Under the pieces are notes generated by a model that saw only the letters and a list, made by a program, of their open reading frames with translations, was not told the origin of the DNA and did not search any database. Below, piece after piece: positions 8,890 through 16,978 of a stretch of DNA of 23,491 nucleotides; the stretch's first letter is position 1, and each line of letters opens with the position of its first letter. Origin of the DNA: Anaplasma platys (GTDB taxonomy: Bacteria > Pseudomonadota > Alphaproteobacteria > Rickettsiales > Anaplasmataceae); assembly GCF_012790675.1 (NCBI RefSeq), contig NZ_CP046391.1, positions 1,109,931-1,133,421 of the forward strand, in the 5' to 3' direction. A program made the translations under genes and the position numbers.

Positions 8890-10314
8890 ATGTTCTTATT
8901 TACCAAGGACTTGCTTGACTATGTGGAAAAGTACGGGGTCAAATTCATCGATTGGCGTTTCACCGATCTTCTAGGTAGGTGGTACCATGTCACCCATAGT
9001 GTCAGCTCGCTAGATCCTGGTGTGTTCTCTAATGGCATCGCTTTTGACAGCTCGTCGGTAACGGGATGGCAGCCTATAGAAGAGTCCGACATGCTGCTAG
9101 TTCCTGACATCGGCACTGCATTCTCTGATCCGTTTTCATCCCAGGCATCCTTAGCAGTGATATGTAATGTGGTTTGCCCGAGGTCACGCTCTGATTACTC
9201 GCGCGATCCGCGCTACACGGCGCGCAAGGCTCACCAGCACATGCTGTCAACAGCAGTTGCAGATAAGTGCTTTTTTGGCCCTGAGATCGAGTTTTTTGTT
9301 TTCGACCAAGCACGCTTTTCAGCAGGATCCCATAGTTCGTATTTTAAGCTAAGTACACAAGAACGCGCTGCCGGCACACATACGAAAAGATTCGGAAGTG
9401 GGCATCATGGGTATGCCATGGAACCGCGCAGTGGCTACTTATGTTCTCCCCCCATGGACACTTCTCACGATATGCGTTCAGAGATGCTCTCCATGCTGGA
9501 AGAAGTGGGAGTAAAGCCCCTGCTACACCACCACGAGGTGGCTGCATCGCAATGTGAGGTGGGATTTCAGTATTCTGAGCTGGTGGCAAGCGCCGACAAT
9601 GTACAGAAGTGTAAGTATGTGCTGCGGAACGTAGCGGGATCTTATGGAAAAAGCATCACCTTCATGCCAAAACCGATTGCCGGAGACAATGGCAGCGGGA
9701 TGCATTGCCATCAGTCTTTGTGGAAGGGAGAAAGTAATGTGTTCGCCGGAGATTACCAAAACAGCGGGCTTTCTGAGACCTGCCTGTACTACATCGGTGG
9801 TATACTGGAACATGGCAAGGCATTGAATGCCTTTGCAAACCCCACCACCAACAGCTATAAGCGCCTGGTTCCCCGCTTTGAAGCACCAATATGGTTAGCG
9901 TTTTCTCACGGCAACCGTTCAGCGGCAGTGCGGGTACCTTACATGCCTAGCGGAAATGCGACTGCAAGAAGAATAGAGGTCCGATTCCCTGATCCATTGG
10001 CAAACCCATACTTGTGCTTCGCTGCACAGCTTATGGCTGGGCTTGATGGAATCAAGAGGAAGATCTTACCTGAAGAAGTGAAGGGAAGATCGCTGTACGA
10101 TATGCAGGAACATGAACTGTCTGGTCTTACTGCGCTGTGCACATCCTTGGAAGAAGCATTGGAAGCTCTTGATGCTGACAGAAGATTCCTCACGGAAGAT
10201 GGGGTATTCAGCAACGACCTGATAGATTCATACATAAAAATCAAGAGGACAGAAACCGAAGCGTTGTGCTGTCATCCCCATCCGATAGAGTTTACTAATT
10301 ACTACTCTCTTTAA
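8890..10314 (+). CDS. glnA: type I glutamine synthetase
   Basis: It makes glutamine from glutamate, ammonia and ATP as a dodecamer in the cytoplasm. Family motifs are in order: the N-terminal beta-grasp segment with FDSSSVTGW (52-60) and the ESDM loop, FGPEIEFFVF with metal-ligand glutamates, KPIAGDNGSGMHCHQS (about 257-272), NPTTNSYKRLVP, and RRIEVRFPDP. SLYDM (Tyr403) sits where the adenylylated tyrosine of GSI-beta enzymes lies, so regulation by GlnE-type adenylylation is possible. The position usually glycine in RLVPGFEAP is arginine here. Length (474) is normal. AGGA ten bases before the ATG supports the start. A TTGAAA at 8833-8838 could be a -35 element, but the -10 is unclear. Confidence 0.96.
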   Translation: MFLFTKDLLDYVEKYGVKFIDWRFTDLLGRWYHVTHSVSSLDPGVFSNGIAFDSSSVTGWQPIEESDMLLVPDIGTAFSDPFSSQASLAVICNVVCPRSRSDYSRDPRYTARKAHQHMLSTAVADKCFFGPEIEFFVFDQARFSAGSHSSYFKLSTQERAAGTHTKRFGSGHHGYAMEPRSGYLCSPPMDTSHDMRSEMLSMLEEVGVKPLLHHHEVAASQCEVGFQYSELVASADNVQKCKYVLRNVAGSYGKSITFMPKPIAGDNGSGMHCHQSLWKGESNVFAGDYQNSGLSETCLYYIGGILEHGKALNAFANPTTNSYKRLVPRFEAPIWLAFSHGNRSAAVRVPYMPSGNATARRIEVRFPDPLANPYLCFAAQLMAGLDGIKRKILPEEVKGRSLYDMQEHELSGLTALCTSLEEALEALDADRRFLTEDGVFSNDLIDSYIKIKRTETEALCCHPHPIEFTNYYSL

Positions 10315-10399
10315 GTTAAGGTCAGTGAGGCATGCCTGCAGACGAAGTTGCAACGCAGGCCGCAGTGCTGCTATTGCGCACGCATATCCTTAGGAGCCA

Positions 10400-10531
10400 G
10401 TGGTGGAAGATGCTCACACACGGCAAGTGCAAGCTATTGCAATAGAGCTCGCATATTTTATGCTTGGCGCATGTATAGTTCCGTGTTTTGCCTATGTTAA
10501 TGCATACTTGTTCACAAAAGTGAGAGACTGA
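10400..10531 (+). CDS. small predicted membrane protein, coupled to ispB
   Basis: This 43-codon frame begins at GTG GTG (10400 or 10403). AGGAG lies just before it, overlapping an in-frame TAG that rules out an earlier start. The product has a short charged head (VEDAHTRQ), one hydrophobic helix of about 22 residues from IAIELAYFMLGACIVPC onwards, and a basic tail FTKVRD. Its TGA overlaps the ispB ATG by one base (TGATG), the usual arrangement for translational coupling. I do not recognise the family. Context suggests a membrane-associated partner or simply a leader peptide for the prenyl synthase. Support comes from the ribosome site, overlap and hydrophobic pattern, not homology. Confidence 0.5.
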   Translation: MVEDAHTRQVQAIAIELAYFMLGACIVPCFAYVNAYLFTKVRD

Positions 10532-11511
10532 TGTACGACAACTTTGCGAATGCGTTAAATGATCTAAGGATATTGGTTGCCGAAGAATTTTCCGCAATGG
10601 AGAGTTTCATCACCCATAATAGCAATAGTGGCGTTGAATATATATCCAACATAATCAAGCACTTGGTCTTATCAGGAGGCAAAAGAACAAGACCACTCTT
10701 GCATCTGGCAGCGTGTGGGCTGTTGGAATGTACGGATAAAAGGAGAATTGCTGTGGCTGCAGCTATTGAGTGCATACACAGTGCTACCCTGCTTCATGAC
10801 GACGTGGTGGATAAAAGTGACCTACGTCGCGGCGTTCGCACTGCTAACAGCATTTGGGGCAACAAAGCCAGTATTCTTGTAGGAGATTTCTTGTTTGCCG
10901 TTTCCTTTCAGTGGATAGTGGGCTGCAATAACCTCCCGGTACTCTCTATACTTTCAGGAGCTTCCAGCGTTATAATCACTGGCGAAATACAACAGATGGT
11001 ACACAGTGAAAAGATAGATATTTCGCAGCAAAAATATCTAGAAATCATTTCTGCCAAAACTGCTGTGTTGTTTTCCGCGGCTTGTGAGGCGGCTGCAGCG
11101 CTTGCTGACGCTCCCGCATTTCGCAAGCCCTTACGAAGCTTTGGCAACAATTTTGGTATTGCATTTCAAATCCTGGATGACATTCTAGATTATACTGCGC
11201 GTTCTACGGAAACCGGAAAGGCAACTTGCAACGACATTTTACAGGGAAAAGTCACATTACCACTTATTGTGGCCTATGAAAATGCCGATGCAAAAACTCG
11301 AGCAGCTATCAGTAATGAACTGGCAAAACCCTCGCCTAATGCCGAGGTAGTTTGTGCTTTTATCAAGGAACTCAATGCCATTGAAAAATCCGTGGAAATC
11401 GCGAAACATTACGCCTATTTAGCAATGTATGAATTAGACCTGTGCCCGGATTCAAAGTTTAAAACAGCACTGAAATTGCTGCTGCACAGCGCTACAAACA
11501 GAAGATTTTAG
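10531..11511 (+). CDS. ispB: polyprenyl (octaprenyl-type) diphosphate synthase
   Basis: It is a trans-isoprenyl diphosphate synthase that condenses isopentenyl units onto farnesyl diphosphate, probably to make the ubiquinone side chain. The first Asp-rich motif is in LLHDDVVDKSDLRRG (Asp90, 91, 94) and the second in FQILDDILDYT (Asp216, 217, 220). GGKRTRP (49-55) binds the diphosphate. The 326 residues and the DDVVD spacing suit the long-chain IspB class better than IspA, but product length cannot be read from sequence alone. ATG 10531 overlaps the stop of the upstream micro-ORF. About 410 bases with no supported gene follow. Confidence 0.9.
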   Translation: MYDNFANALNDLRILVAEEFSAMESFITHNSNSGVEYISNIIKHLVLSGGKRTRPLLHLAACGLLECTDKRRIAVAAAIECIHSATLLHDDVVDKSDLRRGVRTANSIWGNKASILVGDFLFAVSFQWIVGCNNLPVLSILSGASSVIITGEIQQMVHSEKIDISQQKYLEIISAKTAVLFSAACEAAAALADAPAFRKPLRSFGNNFGIAFQILDDILDYTARSTETGKATCNDILQGKVTLPLIVAYENADAKTRAAISNELAKPSPNAEVVCAFIKELNAIEKSVEIAKHYAYLAMYELDLCPDSKFKTALKLLLHSATNRRF

Positions 11512-11923
11512 TATAGTTATAACATACAGCCTACTGTATTTCTAACCTCCATCCCAAGTCGCAAAACGTTTAACAGAATCCAAAAATTACCTACTGCCAC
11601 TTTGCCGACATGAGCACATCTCTCACACACAATTAACTGCTACTCCAAACATAACCCAGGCAATCTAGAGCAAACAACAGGGTACTACCATGCAATAAGT
11701 GTTACGCACAACGCGTGATAAACCGTCTTGCATCTCGAATAAACTGCTGAGGGGATAATCTTTACTACGCCCCACAAACTTATCATGACATCGGCCCTCC
11801 TTGCCGTGCATGCATCACAACGCGCCTCACCGCCAGGACGAGAAACTCACCAGCAGCACAGGCCAGCCACTCCTTACCGTACCGCTGAGCAGGACAAGCC
11901 GCGGGATAATAGAAACCTTGTAC
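11512..11923. other. gap between convergent genes, nothing recognised
   Basis: This stretch separates the ends of ispB and the 748-residue gene. A 60-codon plus-strand frame (11785-11967) is rich in Gln/Arg/Pro, lacks a ribosome site and overlaps the opposite gene, so it is probably chance. No strong hairpin with a T run was found for either gene. Confidence 0.5.
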
Positions 11924-14170
11924 CTATAATGCCAGAACAGAAGACTGCGACTCGCCAGCAACGCTAACAGAATTCACCCACGAGCCTACCTGACCAACTG
12001 CGTGTGCTAAATGTGATTTACGTGCCTCTGGTACTGCAGCATGAACCGAATCACCTATAGCTGCCGCACCTTCTCCTCCCCTACTACCCACTTCCGCCGA
12101 CTTCTTATTACTCAACGCGTCACCTTCCCCGCACAGAATATCAACACTGCGCCTCGTATAAAAAACATTTACATAATCTTTAAGGTCCTGTTCAATCGAG
12201 TTAACAGTTCCTTCGACTACTCTCTGATCCTTATCCATGACATACACAAACGCAAGGGTTAGCAGAGCAACACAAAAACATAGCGTATCTACAAGCATCA
12301 TTTTGAGTGTGCTCCCTTTGTAAACGATAAGCACAACATTAGTTATGATCATAAACAGTGGCACTCCAACTGCTAAACAATACATGGTGTTGGTAGCTAT
12401 TCTTTCGTATGTCTTATTTTTTTCCCTAATCTCGTGTACTGCACCGAAAACAATATCGTAAAACTTGCAGAAATCTTCGAAGTGTAACGCAGCACTTTTG
12501 CCCATAGCGCATGTAACTCCAAAGAACCGGTTTATACTGCAAGAAGAACCAGCATCATATACCCAACCTTCCGACAGTTTTTCCTCCTGCTGCAAGTGGG
12601 ATGCTCTCAAAAATTGGCAAGCTTCCGCCTGCCTTGCCCGCGCCGCTGTGATACCAAGACGTCTAACATAACCCTTATCTTGCAATGTCACATCAGCTAC
12701 TTCATCTGCAGCAGCTTGTGCACCTATCTTTTGCACTTTTGCAGCAGCGCTAATCATGCTCCCAACATTATGCGCCATTAGGCTATCACCGCCGACAGAA
12801 TCCTCTTTTGCGGTATCACGCATCTCATCAAGGCAATCTTTATAGTTCTCAAGAATGCCCATGACACACAATTTGTAATTGTCCCCCAGACCCTTAAGAA
12901 AATTCGCCTTTCTTACGGCATCGATCTTTCTATCCTTGCCGCAAAGCACCCCTAAAATTCTGTCAAAACGGTTTACTGCCTCCAATGATGGATAACACAT
13001 TTTATACTGTAGCTCTCTCTTGGCCCCCGTCGCCTTTCTGAATGCAGCAACATCCCCAGCTTGCGTTGCTGCACGTAATTCACTGGCAACATTTGCTCTC
13101 TCTTCAGCATAGTCCCTATACGCATCCAGCATAGAGCAAAACATCGCATAACGCGGAATATTATGCACTAACAACTCCACCAGAGACAACGAACCTTCGC
13201 GCTCAGGATCCGCATCCAAATCTGGGAACGACTTTAGAACCAAACCAACGGTTTTCGCAGAACAATACGGAGATGCCAACACATAATCCAGTAAGGTGTT
13301 CCCCTTGCTGTCCTGCGTTTTTGGAAAAGACATAGATGCATCGGCATCCACAGTCGGTGTAGTTTTAGATACAACACTCTCCTCCCTGCTTACTCCCTGG
13401 AGAAGAGGATTTACCACATCTTCTATAAACTTATCCTCGTTAGCTCCCCCACTCATTGACAGCGCAAAGTGCACAGGGTACACATCGGAAGAGGGGTCAA
13501 GACTATACTTAGAAAACCCAAGGAGAAATTCTCTCAACGGCTTCATGGCCAACAACTGCGCTTCTTTATCACCAGTGTTGGAAAAGTACTGCAAGGCAAG
13601 CGCATTTGCTGCACTTGCCATACGCATCCCACCACATACACTGTAAGACACATTTCTTCTTGTGATATAGTCTGTAACTTTTCGCAGGAAAGCAGTGTAA
13701 TCTTCTGGTCCTTTAAGCTCCGCTAGCTTGCGCTCCTCTTCGATTTTTTCTGCTAAAACTCTGATACCCCCCGCAATATCCGCTACAACCCCATTGGAAG
13801 CGGCCTGCGTGCAGTGAGCATTTTTCACACTTGCATTACTACCTTCCGAGGCGGCATTTCCCTGCTGTTGCTGCCCAGCACCACTTCCCGCACATTCAAC
13901 ATTTGCTACAGAAAAATACGTGCGCCATAGAGAGCTTAGTCCCCTAGAAAAACTTCTTACGGTACTCACAATATCGTCAGCTACCCCCTCATCATGTAGT
14001 TCAGCAACCGGAAACAAAGCTTCTACCAACAGGGAGAGCACTGTCTGTCCCTCGTACGAAGGCTCTAAAATACTCTCTGCTGATAAGGAAGATACAAATT
14101 CCGTTACGGAGTTTCCATCCTTTGAATCCAATATTTCCAGTAGCTTAGCTACCTGATCAACTGGTCTCAT
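11924..14170 (-). CDS. 748-residue hypothetical protein with ankyrin-like segments and two C-terminal membrane helices
   Basis: I do not recognise a named family. An in-frame TAA two codons before ATG 14170 fixes the most upstream start. Residues about 1-65 are helical and Leu-rich (AKLLEILDSKDGNSVTEFV..., YEGQTVLSLLVEALF). A low-complexity Gln/Ser/Asn stretch (GQQQQGNAASEGSNAS) comes at about 110-125. Around 280-350, DSKGNTLLDYVLASPYC and LSLVELLVHNIP resemble degenerate ankyrin repeats. Two hydrophobic helices at about 600-620 and 625-644 are separated by a short loop. A 104-residue Ala/Ser/Gly-rich tail follows. It has no N-terminal signal peptide. Large ankyrin-like proteins of Anaplasmataceae include type IV secreted effectors such as AnkA, but membrane helices here could also mean a bacterial inner-membrane protein. 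Function is unknown. Confidence 0.85.
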   Translation of the reverse strand: MRPVDQVAKLLEILDSKDGNSVTEFVSSLSAESILEPSYEGQTVLSLLVEALFPVAELHDEGVADDIVSTVRSFSRGLSSLWRTYFSVANVECAGSGAGQQQQGNAASEGSNASVKNAHCTQAASNGVVADIAGGIRVLAEKIEEERKLAELKGPEDYTAFLRKVTDYITRRNVSYSVCGGMRMASAANALALQYFSNTGDKEAQLLAMKPLREFLLGFSKYSLDPSSDVYPVHFALSMSGGANEDKFIEDVVNPLLQGVSREESVVSKTTPTVDADASMSFPKTQDSKGNTLLDYVLASPYCSAKTVGLVLKSFPDLDADPEREGSLSLVELLVHNIPRYAMFCSMLDAYRDYAEERANVASELRAATQAGDVAAFRKATGAKRELQYKMCYPSLEAVNRFDRILGVLCGKDRKIDAVRKANFLKGLGDNYKLCVMGILENYKDCLDEMRDTAKEDSVGGDSLMAHNVGSMISAAAKVQKIGAQAAADEVADVTLQDKGYVRRLGITAARARQAEACQFLRASHLQQEEKLSEGWVYDAGSSCSINRFFGVTCAMGKSAALHFEDFCKFYDIVFGAVHEIREKNKTYERIATNTMYCLAVGVPLFMIITNVVLIVYKGSTLKMMLVDTLCFCVALLTLAFVYVMDKDQRVVEGTVNSIEQDLKDYVNVFYTRRSVDILCGEGDALSNKKSAEVGSRGGEGAAAIGDSVHAAVPEARKSHLAHAVGQVGSWVNSVSVAGESQSSVLAL

Positions 14171-14231
14171 ATCTTATACCAAATTATGAACAAGAACCGG
14201 ATGTACGGGGAGTTAGGCACAAACCTCGCCG

Positions 14232-14423
14232 TCATAAGCATGTCGCAACCCCGTACAATACTTTGTAAAGAATCAACACAAGGACCACAAAGACAAAAGG
14301 CGTGATGCTTATCACAAAAACCGCCCTCTTGTGATACAATACCCGTCTCAGTGTACAATGCCGGACCCGCGATTGCAATCTACGGTGCACAATCGCGCCT
14401 ACAGCACGCCATATAGTGAACAT
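14232..14423 (-). CDS. possible small membrane protein between mlaF and the 748-residue gene
   Basis: A 63-codon minus-strand frame lies in the 362-base gap after mlaF. Its C-terminal half is a strong membrane helix preceded by basic residues (RRVLYHKRAVFVISITPFVF, continuing VVLVLILYKVLYG). A shorter start, such as the TTG within LRRVLYH, is as likely as ATG 14423. The position after mlaE-mlaF is where mlaD is often found, and MlaD has one N-terminal membrane anchor, but I see no MCE domain. It could be a remnant, a micro-protein or chance. A second frame overlaps the same bases. Confidence 0.25.
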   Translation of the reverse strand: MFTIWRAVGAIVHRRLQSRVRHCTLRRVLYHKRAVFVISITPFVFVVLVLILYKVLYGVATCL

Positions 14424-14532
14424 TTACCTTAGCAAGAATAGTCTCCCTTCGATGTAAGGTTAGCGATGTATGATAAGATCAGAGGTGGCTTTTATACCAC
14501 GCTACTTGCGCAACAATCTAACTCCTGATGGC

Positions 14533-15270
14533 TTAACCGATGTGCCCCGTGTATCGCGATCCGACGTTCATGAACTTTGCCACGTATGGGTCAGTACTTT
14601 GTCTTATTTTTTCTACAGCGTCACACGCAATGATCCTGCCACCCTTCAATATCGCTATCTTATCTGCCACTTGGAATGCACTGTTGATATCGTGAGTTAT
14701 AGTGATCACTGTTAGTTTAAATTCGCTGTGGCATCTAGCTATTATGTCACTGACAACTGCTGACATAATTGGGTCTAATCCCGATGTTGGCTCATCCAAA
14801 ATCAAAATTTTTGGATCTCCAATCAACGCCCGCGCCAGCGCCACGCGCTTTTTCATGCCTCCAGATAACGCTTCCGGATAGTCATACATCACGCTCTCAT
14901 CAAGACCTACTAGCTCTAGCCCACGCAGAGCCAGCTCTTTAGCGCTTTTTTTGTCAAGGGCTAGTCTCTTGCGAAAGTTAAACACAACATTTTCCCATAT
15001 GGGAAGACTGTCAAATAGCGCACAGTTCTGAAATAGCACGCTAAAATTCCTTATATCTTGCTTATCTCCTGCTGCGGCATTACCAACTGTTATAACACCC
15101 TTTGTAGGGGCAATTATCCCCAGTATCACCTTGGTAAGAACAGATTTTCCGCTCCCAGATTCTCCAAGGATTACCAAAGACTCTCCCCATGAAATGTCCA
15201 GATCAACACCTTGTAATACAGCTTTTTCCCCAAAGGAAACGTGCAAATCCGAGACAGAAACAGCGTTCAT
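14533..15270 (-). CDS. mlaF: MlaF-type ABC transporter ATP-binding protein
   Basis: It is the ATPase of a Mla/MCE-type lipid transporter, which moves phospholipids between inner and outer membranes. Walker A is GESGSGKS (36-43), the Q-loop glutamine lies in LFQNCALF (79-86), the ABC signature is LSGGM (135-139), and Walker B with its catalytic glutamate is ILILDE (155-160), followed by PTSGLDP. At 245 residues it has the usual length. The gene starts four bases after the stop of mlaE on the same strand, so the two are surely co-expressed. The periplasmic MCE subunit (mlaD) is not in the window. Confidence 0.93.
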   Translation of the reverse strand: MNAVSVSDLHVSFGEKAVLQGVDLDISWGESLVILGESGSGKSVLTKVILGIIAPTKGVITVGNAAAGDKQDIRNFSVLFQNCALFDSLPIWENVVFNFRKRLALDKKSAKELALRGLELVGLDESVMYDYPEALSGGMKKRVALARALIGDPKILILDEPTSGLDPIMSAVVSDIIARCHSEFKLTVITITHDINSAFQVADKIAILKGGRIIACDAVEKIRQSTDPYVAKFMNVGSRYTGHIG

Positions 15271-15274
15271 AGTT

Positions 15275-16081
15275 TTACGCGTAAAAAACAGTGATTATAT
15301 AGTTCAGCAAAATAATAAGCAGGGATGATGAGAAGGACGTCCTGGTGGTTGACACCCCCACCCCCCTGGCGCCAATTGCACAGTGGTAACCGTTATAGCA
15401 ACCCACCAAGGAAATAACAAAACCAAACGTAATTGCTTTCGCCACTCCCTCAATCACATCATGCCACTTTAAAAACTCTGCAATTCCTCTTAAATACTCA
15501 GAGCTGCTATAAGGAGAAAGCCGCATAGTACCCATTACATAGCCGCCAAAAATCCCCAACACGTCTGCGTATATCATCAACACTGGCATTGTTAGCACTA
15601 ATGCAACGACACGTGGCGCTATCAAATAGCGAAACGGATCCGTATTCAGCGTGGCCAAAGCGTCTATTTGTTCTGTAATACGCATCGTTCCCAACTCAGC
15701 AGCCACCGCCGCTCCAATCCGCCCTGCGACAATTAACCCTATTAACACTGGCCCGAGTTCGCGTACAATGGCAACTGTCACTATTCCCGCCATCATATGC
15801 CCGGCAACCTTGCCTCCGCCGCCGATAAGTGTATTTTGCAACACCAATGCCCCTCCTGTGAATAAAGAAGCCACAGCTACCACTGACAGCGAGAAAAAGC
15901 ACATTTCGAAAAATTGCTTGGCGGTCTGCCTGAAGTAATATGGAGGCACCATGCTGTAAAATACCGCTTTGCAGCAAAACGACGTCACCCTACCTACAGG
16001 GGCCAGTACCCCGATAAAAGCCCTGCCCAACGCCGCAAAGACAAAAAGCGGCGCCTCTATACTCCGCACCAACAGTTTCAT
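15275..16081 (-). CDS. mlaE: MlaE-type ABC transporter permease
   Basis: It is the membrane permease of the Mla/MCE lipid transporter (268 residues). About five hydrophobic segments follow an amphipathic N-terminus. The family signature is plain in the middle: VRELGPVLIGLIVAGRIG followed by ELGTMRITEQIDALATL (about 110-150), the cytoplasmic coupling region that meets MlaF. The C-terminal part ends in a strong membrane helix (SSLLIILLNYIITVFYA). It begins 13 bases after the rpe stop and ends four bases before mlaF, so rpe-mlaE-mlaF reads as one operon. Pairing a carbohydrate epimerase with a lipid transporter is probably incidental. Confidence 0.93.
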   Translation of the reverse strand: MKLLVRSIEAPLFVFAALGRAFIGVLAPVGRVTSFCCKAVFYSMVPPYYFRQTAKQFFEMCFFSLSVVAVASLFTGGALVLQNTLIGGGGKVAGHMMAGIVTVAIVRELGPVLIGLIVAGRIGAAVAAELGTMRITEQIDALATLNTDPFRYLIAPRVVALVLTMPVLMIYADVLGIFGGYVMGTMRLSPYSSSEYLRGIAEFLKWHDVIEGVAKAITFGFVISLVGCYNGYHCAIGARGVGVSTTRTSFSSSLLIILLNYIITVFYA

Positions 16082-16094
16082 AAGCCAACTTCCA

Positions 16095-16778
16095 TTAAAA
16101 CGACTTTAACGCCCTGATCGTCTCTCCCATATTGGAAGAACCAAAAAGCGCCGATCCAACAACCAATATATCAGCCCCTGCATCGATAACGGCCTGTGCA
16201 TTTTTTGTTGAAATCCCCCCATCAACTGCAATCTTTGTGTGAAGGGAATTCTCACTGATCATAGCACGAATGTTTTCTATTTTTTTAAGCTGCGCGTCTA
16301 GAAATTCCTGCCCCCCATAACCAGGATCGACAGTCATAACTAACACCACATCCAGATCGTGAATTATATATTCCAAGACGCTATGGTGAGTCTTAGGAAC
16401 AAGAGAAACCCCAACTTTCTTACCGTACAGCTTGATCTGATTCACCAACCTGCACAGATGCACTTCTGATTCAGCATGAACGGTGATCATATCCGCGCCA
16501 GCACCTACAACCCCCTGCAGGTGACATCCAGGAGACTTGACCATTAGGTGTACGTCGAGGAACATATCCGTGCACTTTCTCATTCCAGAAATCACCACAG
16601 GCCCCATGGTAAGATTGGGCACAAAACACCCATCCATAACATCAATATGTAGCCAATCCGCCCCAGCAGCAGCAACTGCGCTTATTGAACTTTTGAGATC
16701 TGAGAAGTCAGCCGCCAAAACAGAAGCTGAAACAATTGGCCCCTCCGCTCCTCCGGGGAATCCACCGCCATAAGACAC
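16095..16778 (-). CDS. rpe: ribulose-phosphate 3-epimerase
   Basis: It interconverts ribulose 5-phosphate and xylulose 5-phosphate in the non-oxidative pentose phosphate pathway. It is a TIM barrel with the metal and catalytic residues in IVSASVLAADF, LHIDVMDGCFVPN (43-55), VHAES, VMTVDPGYGGQ and AVDGGIS. No ATG is available near the N-terminus. The frame is open back to a TTG at 16820, but GTG 16778 is preceded eight bases upstream by AAGGAAG and gives 227 residues, the family length, so I chose it. The N-terminus keeps a short Gly-rich lead (SYGGGFPGG) before the first strand. The gene heads the rpe-mlaE-mlaF cluster. Confidence 0.92.
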   Translation of the reverse strand: MSYGGGFPGGAEGPIVSASVLAADFSDLKSSISAVAAAGADWLHIDVMDGCFVPNLTMGPVVISGMRKCTDMFLDVHLMVKSPGCHLQGVVGAGADMITVHAESEVHLCRLVNQIKLYGKKVGVSLVPKTHHSVLEYIIHDLDVVLVMTVDPGYGGQEFLDAQLKKIENIRAMISENSLHTKIAVDGGISTKNAQAVIDAGADILVVGSALFGSSNMGETIRALKSF

Positions 16779-16978
16779 GCGAAAGTCTTCCTTCTTAGCT
16801 AACACGTAATAAGCCACCAAACACGAACTTACGCACAGTATACTTTGGCAGCACTAGGCTTTCAAGACTAGTGGAGAGAAATCACAAAATTGTGCATGCA
16901 GGTTTAACTTATCTCCTAGATATGTTTCCAGCACATTGCGCATGTGGCACTCCTGACCAGAGCTGGAAGGTACAGCAG

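Noticed and set aside
10332..10445. 37-codon ATG frame just after glnA
   Set aside because: No usable ribosome site, and it overlaps the better supported coupled micro-ORF in another frame.
14369..14396. Inverted repeat GCGATTG/CAATCGC in the gap upstream of the 748-residue gene
   Set aside because: A single seven-base stem without a T run or conserved partner is common by chance.
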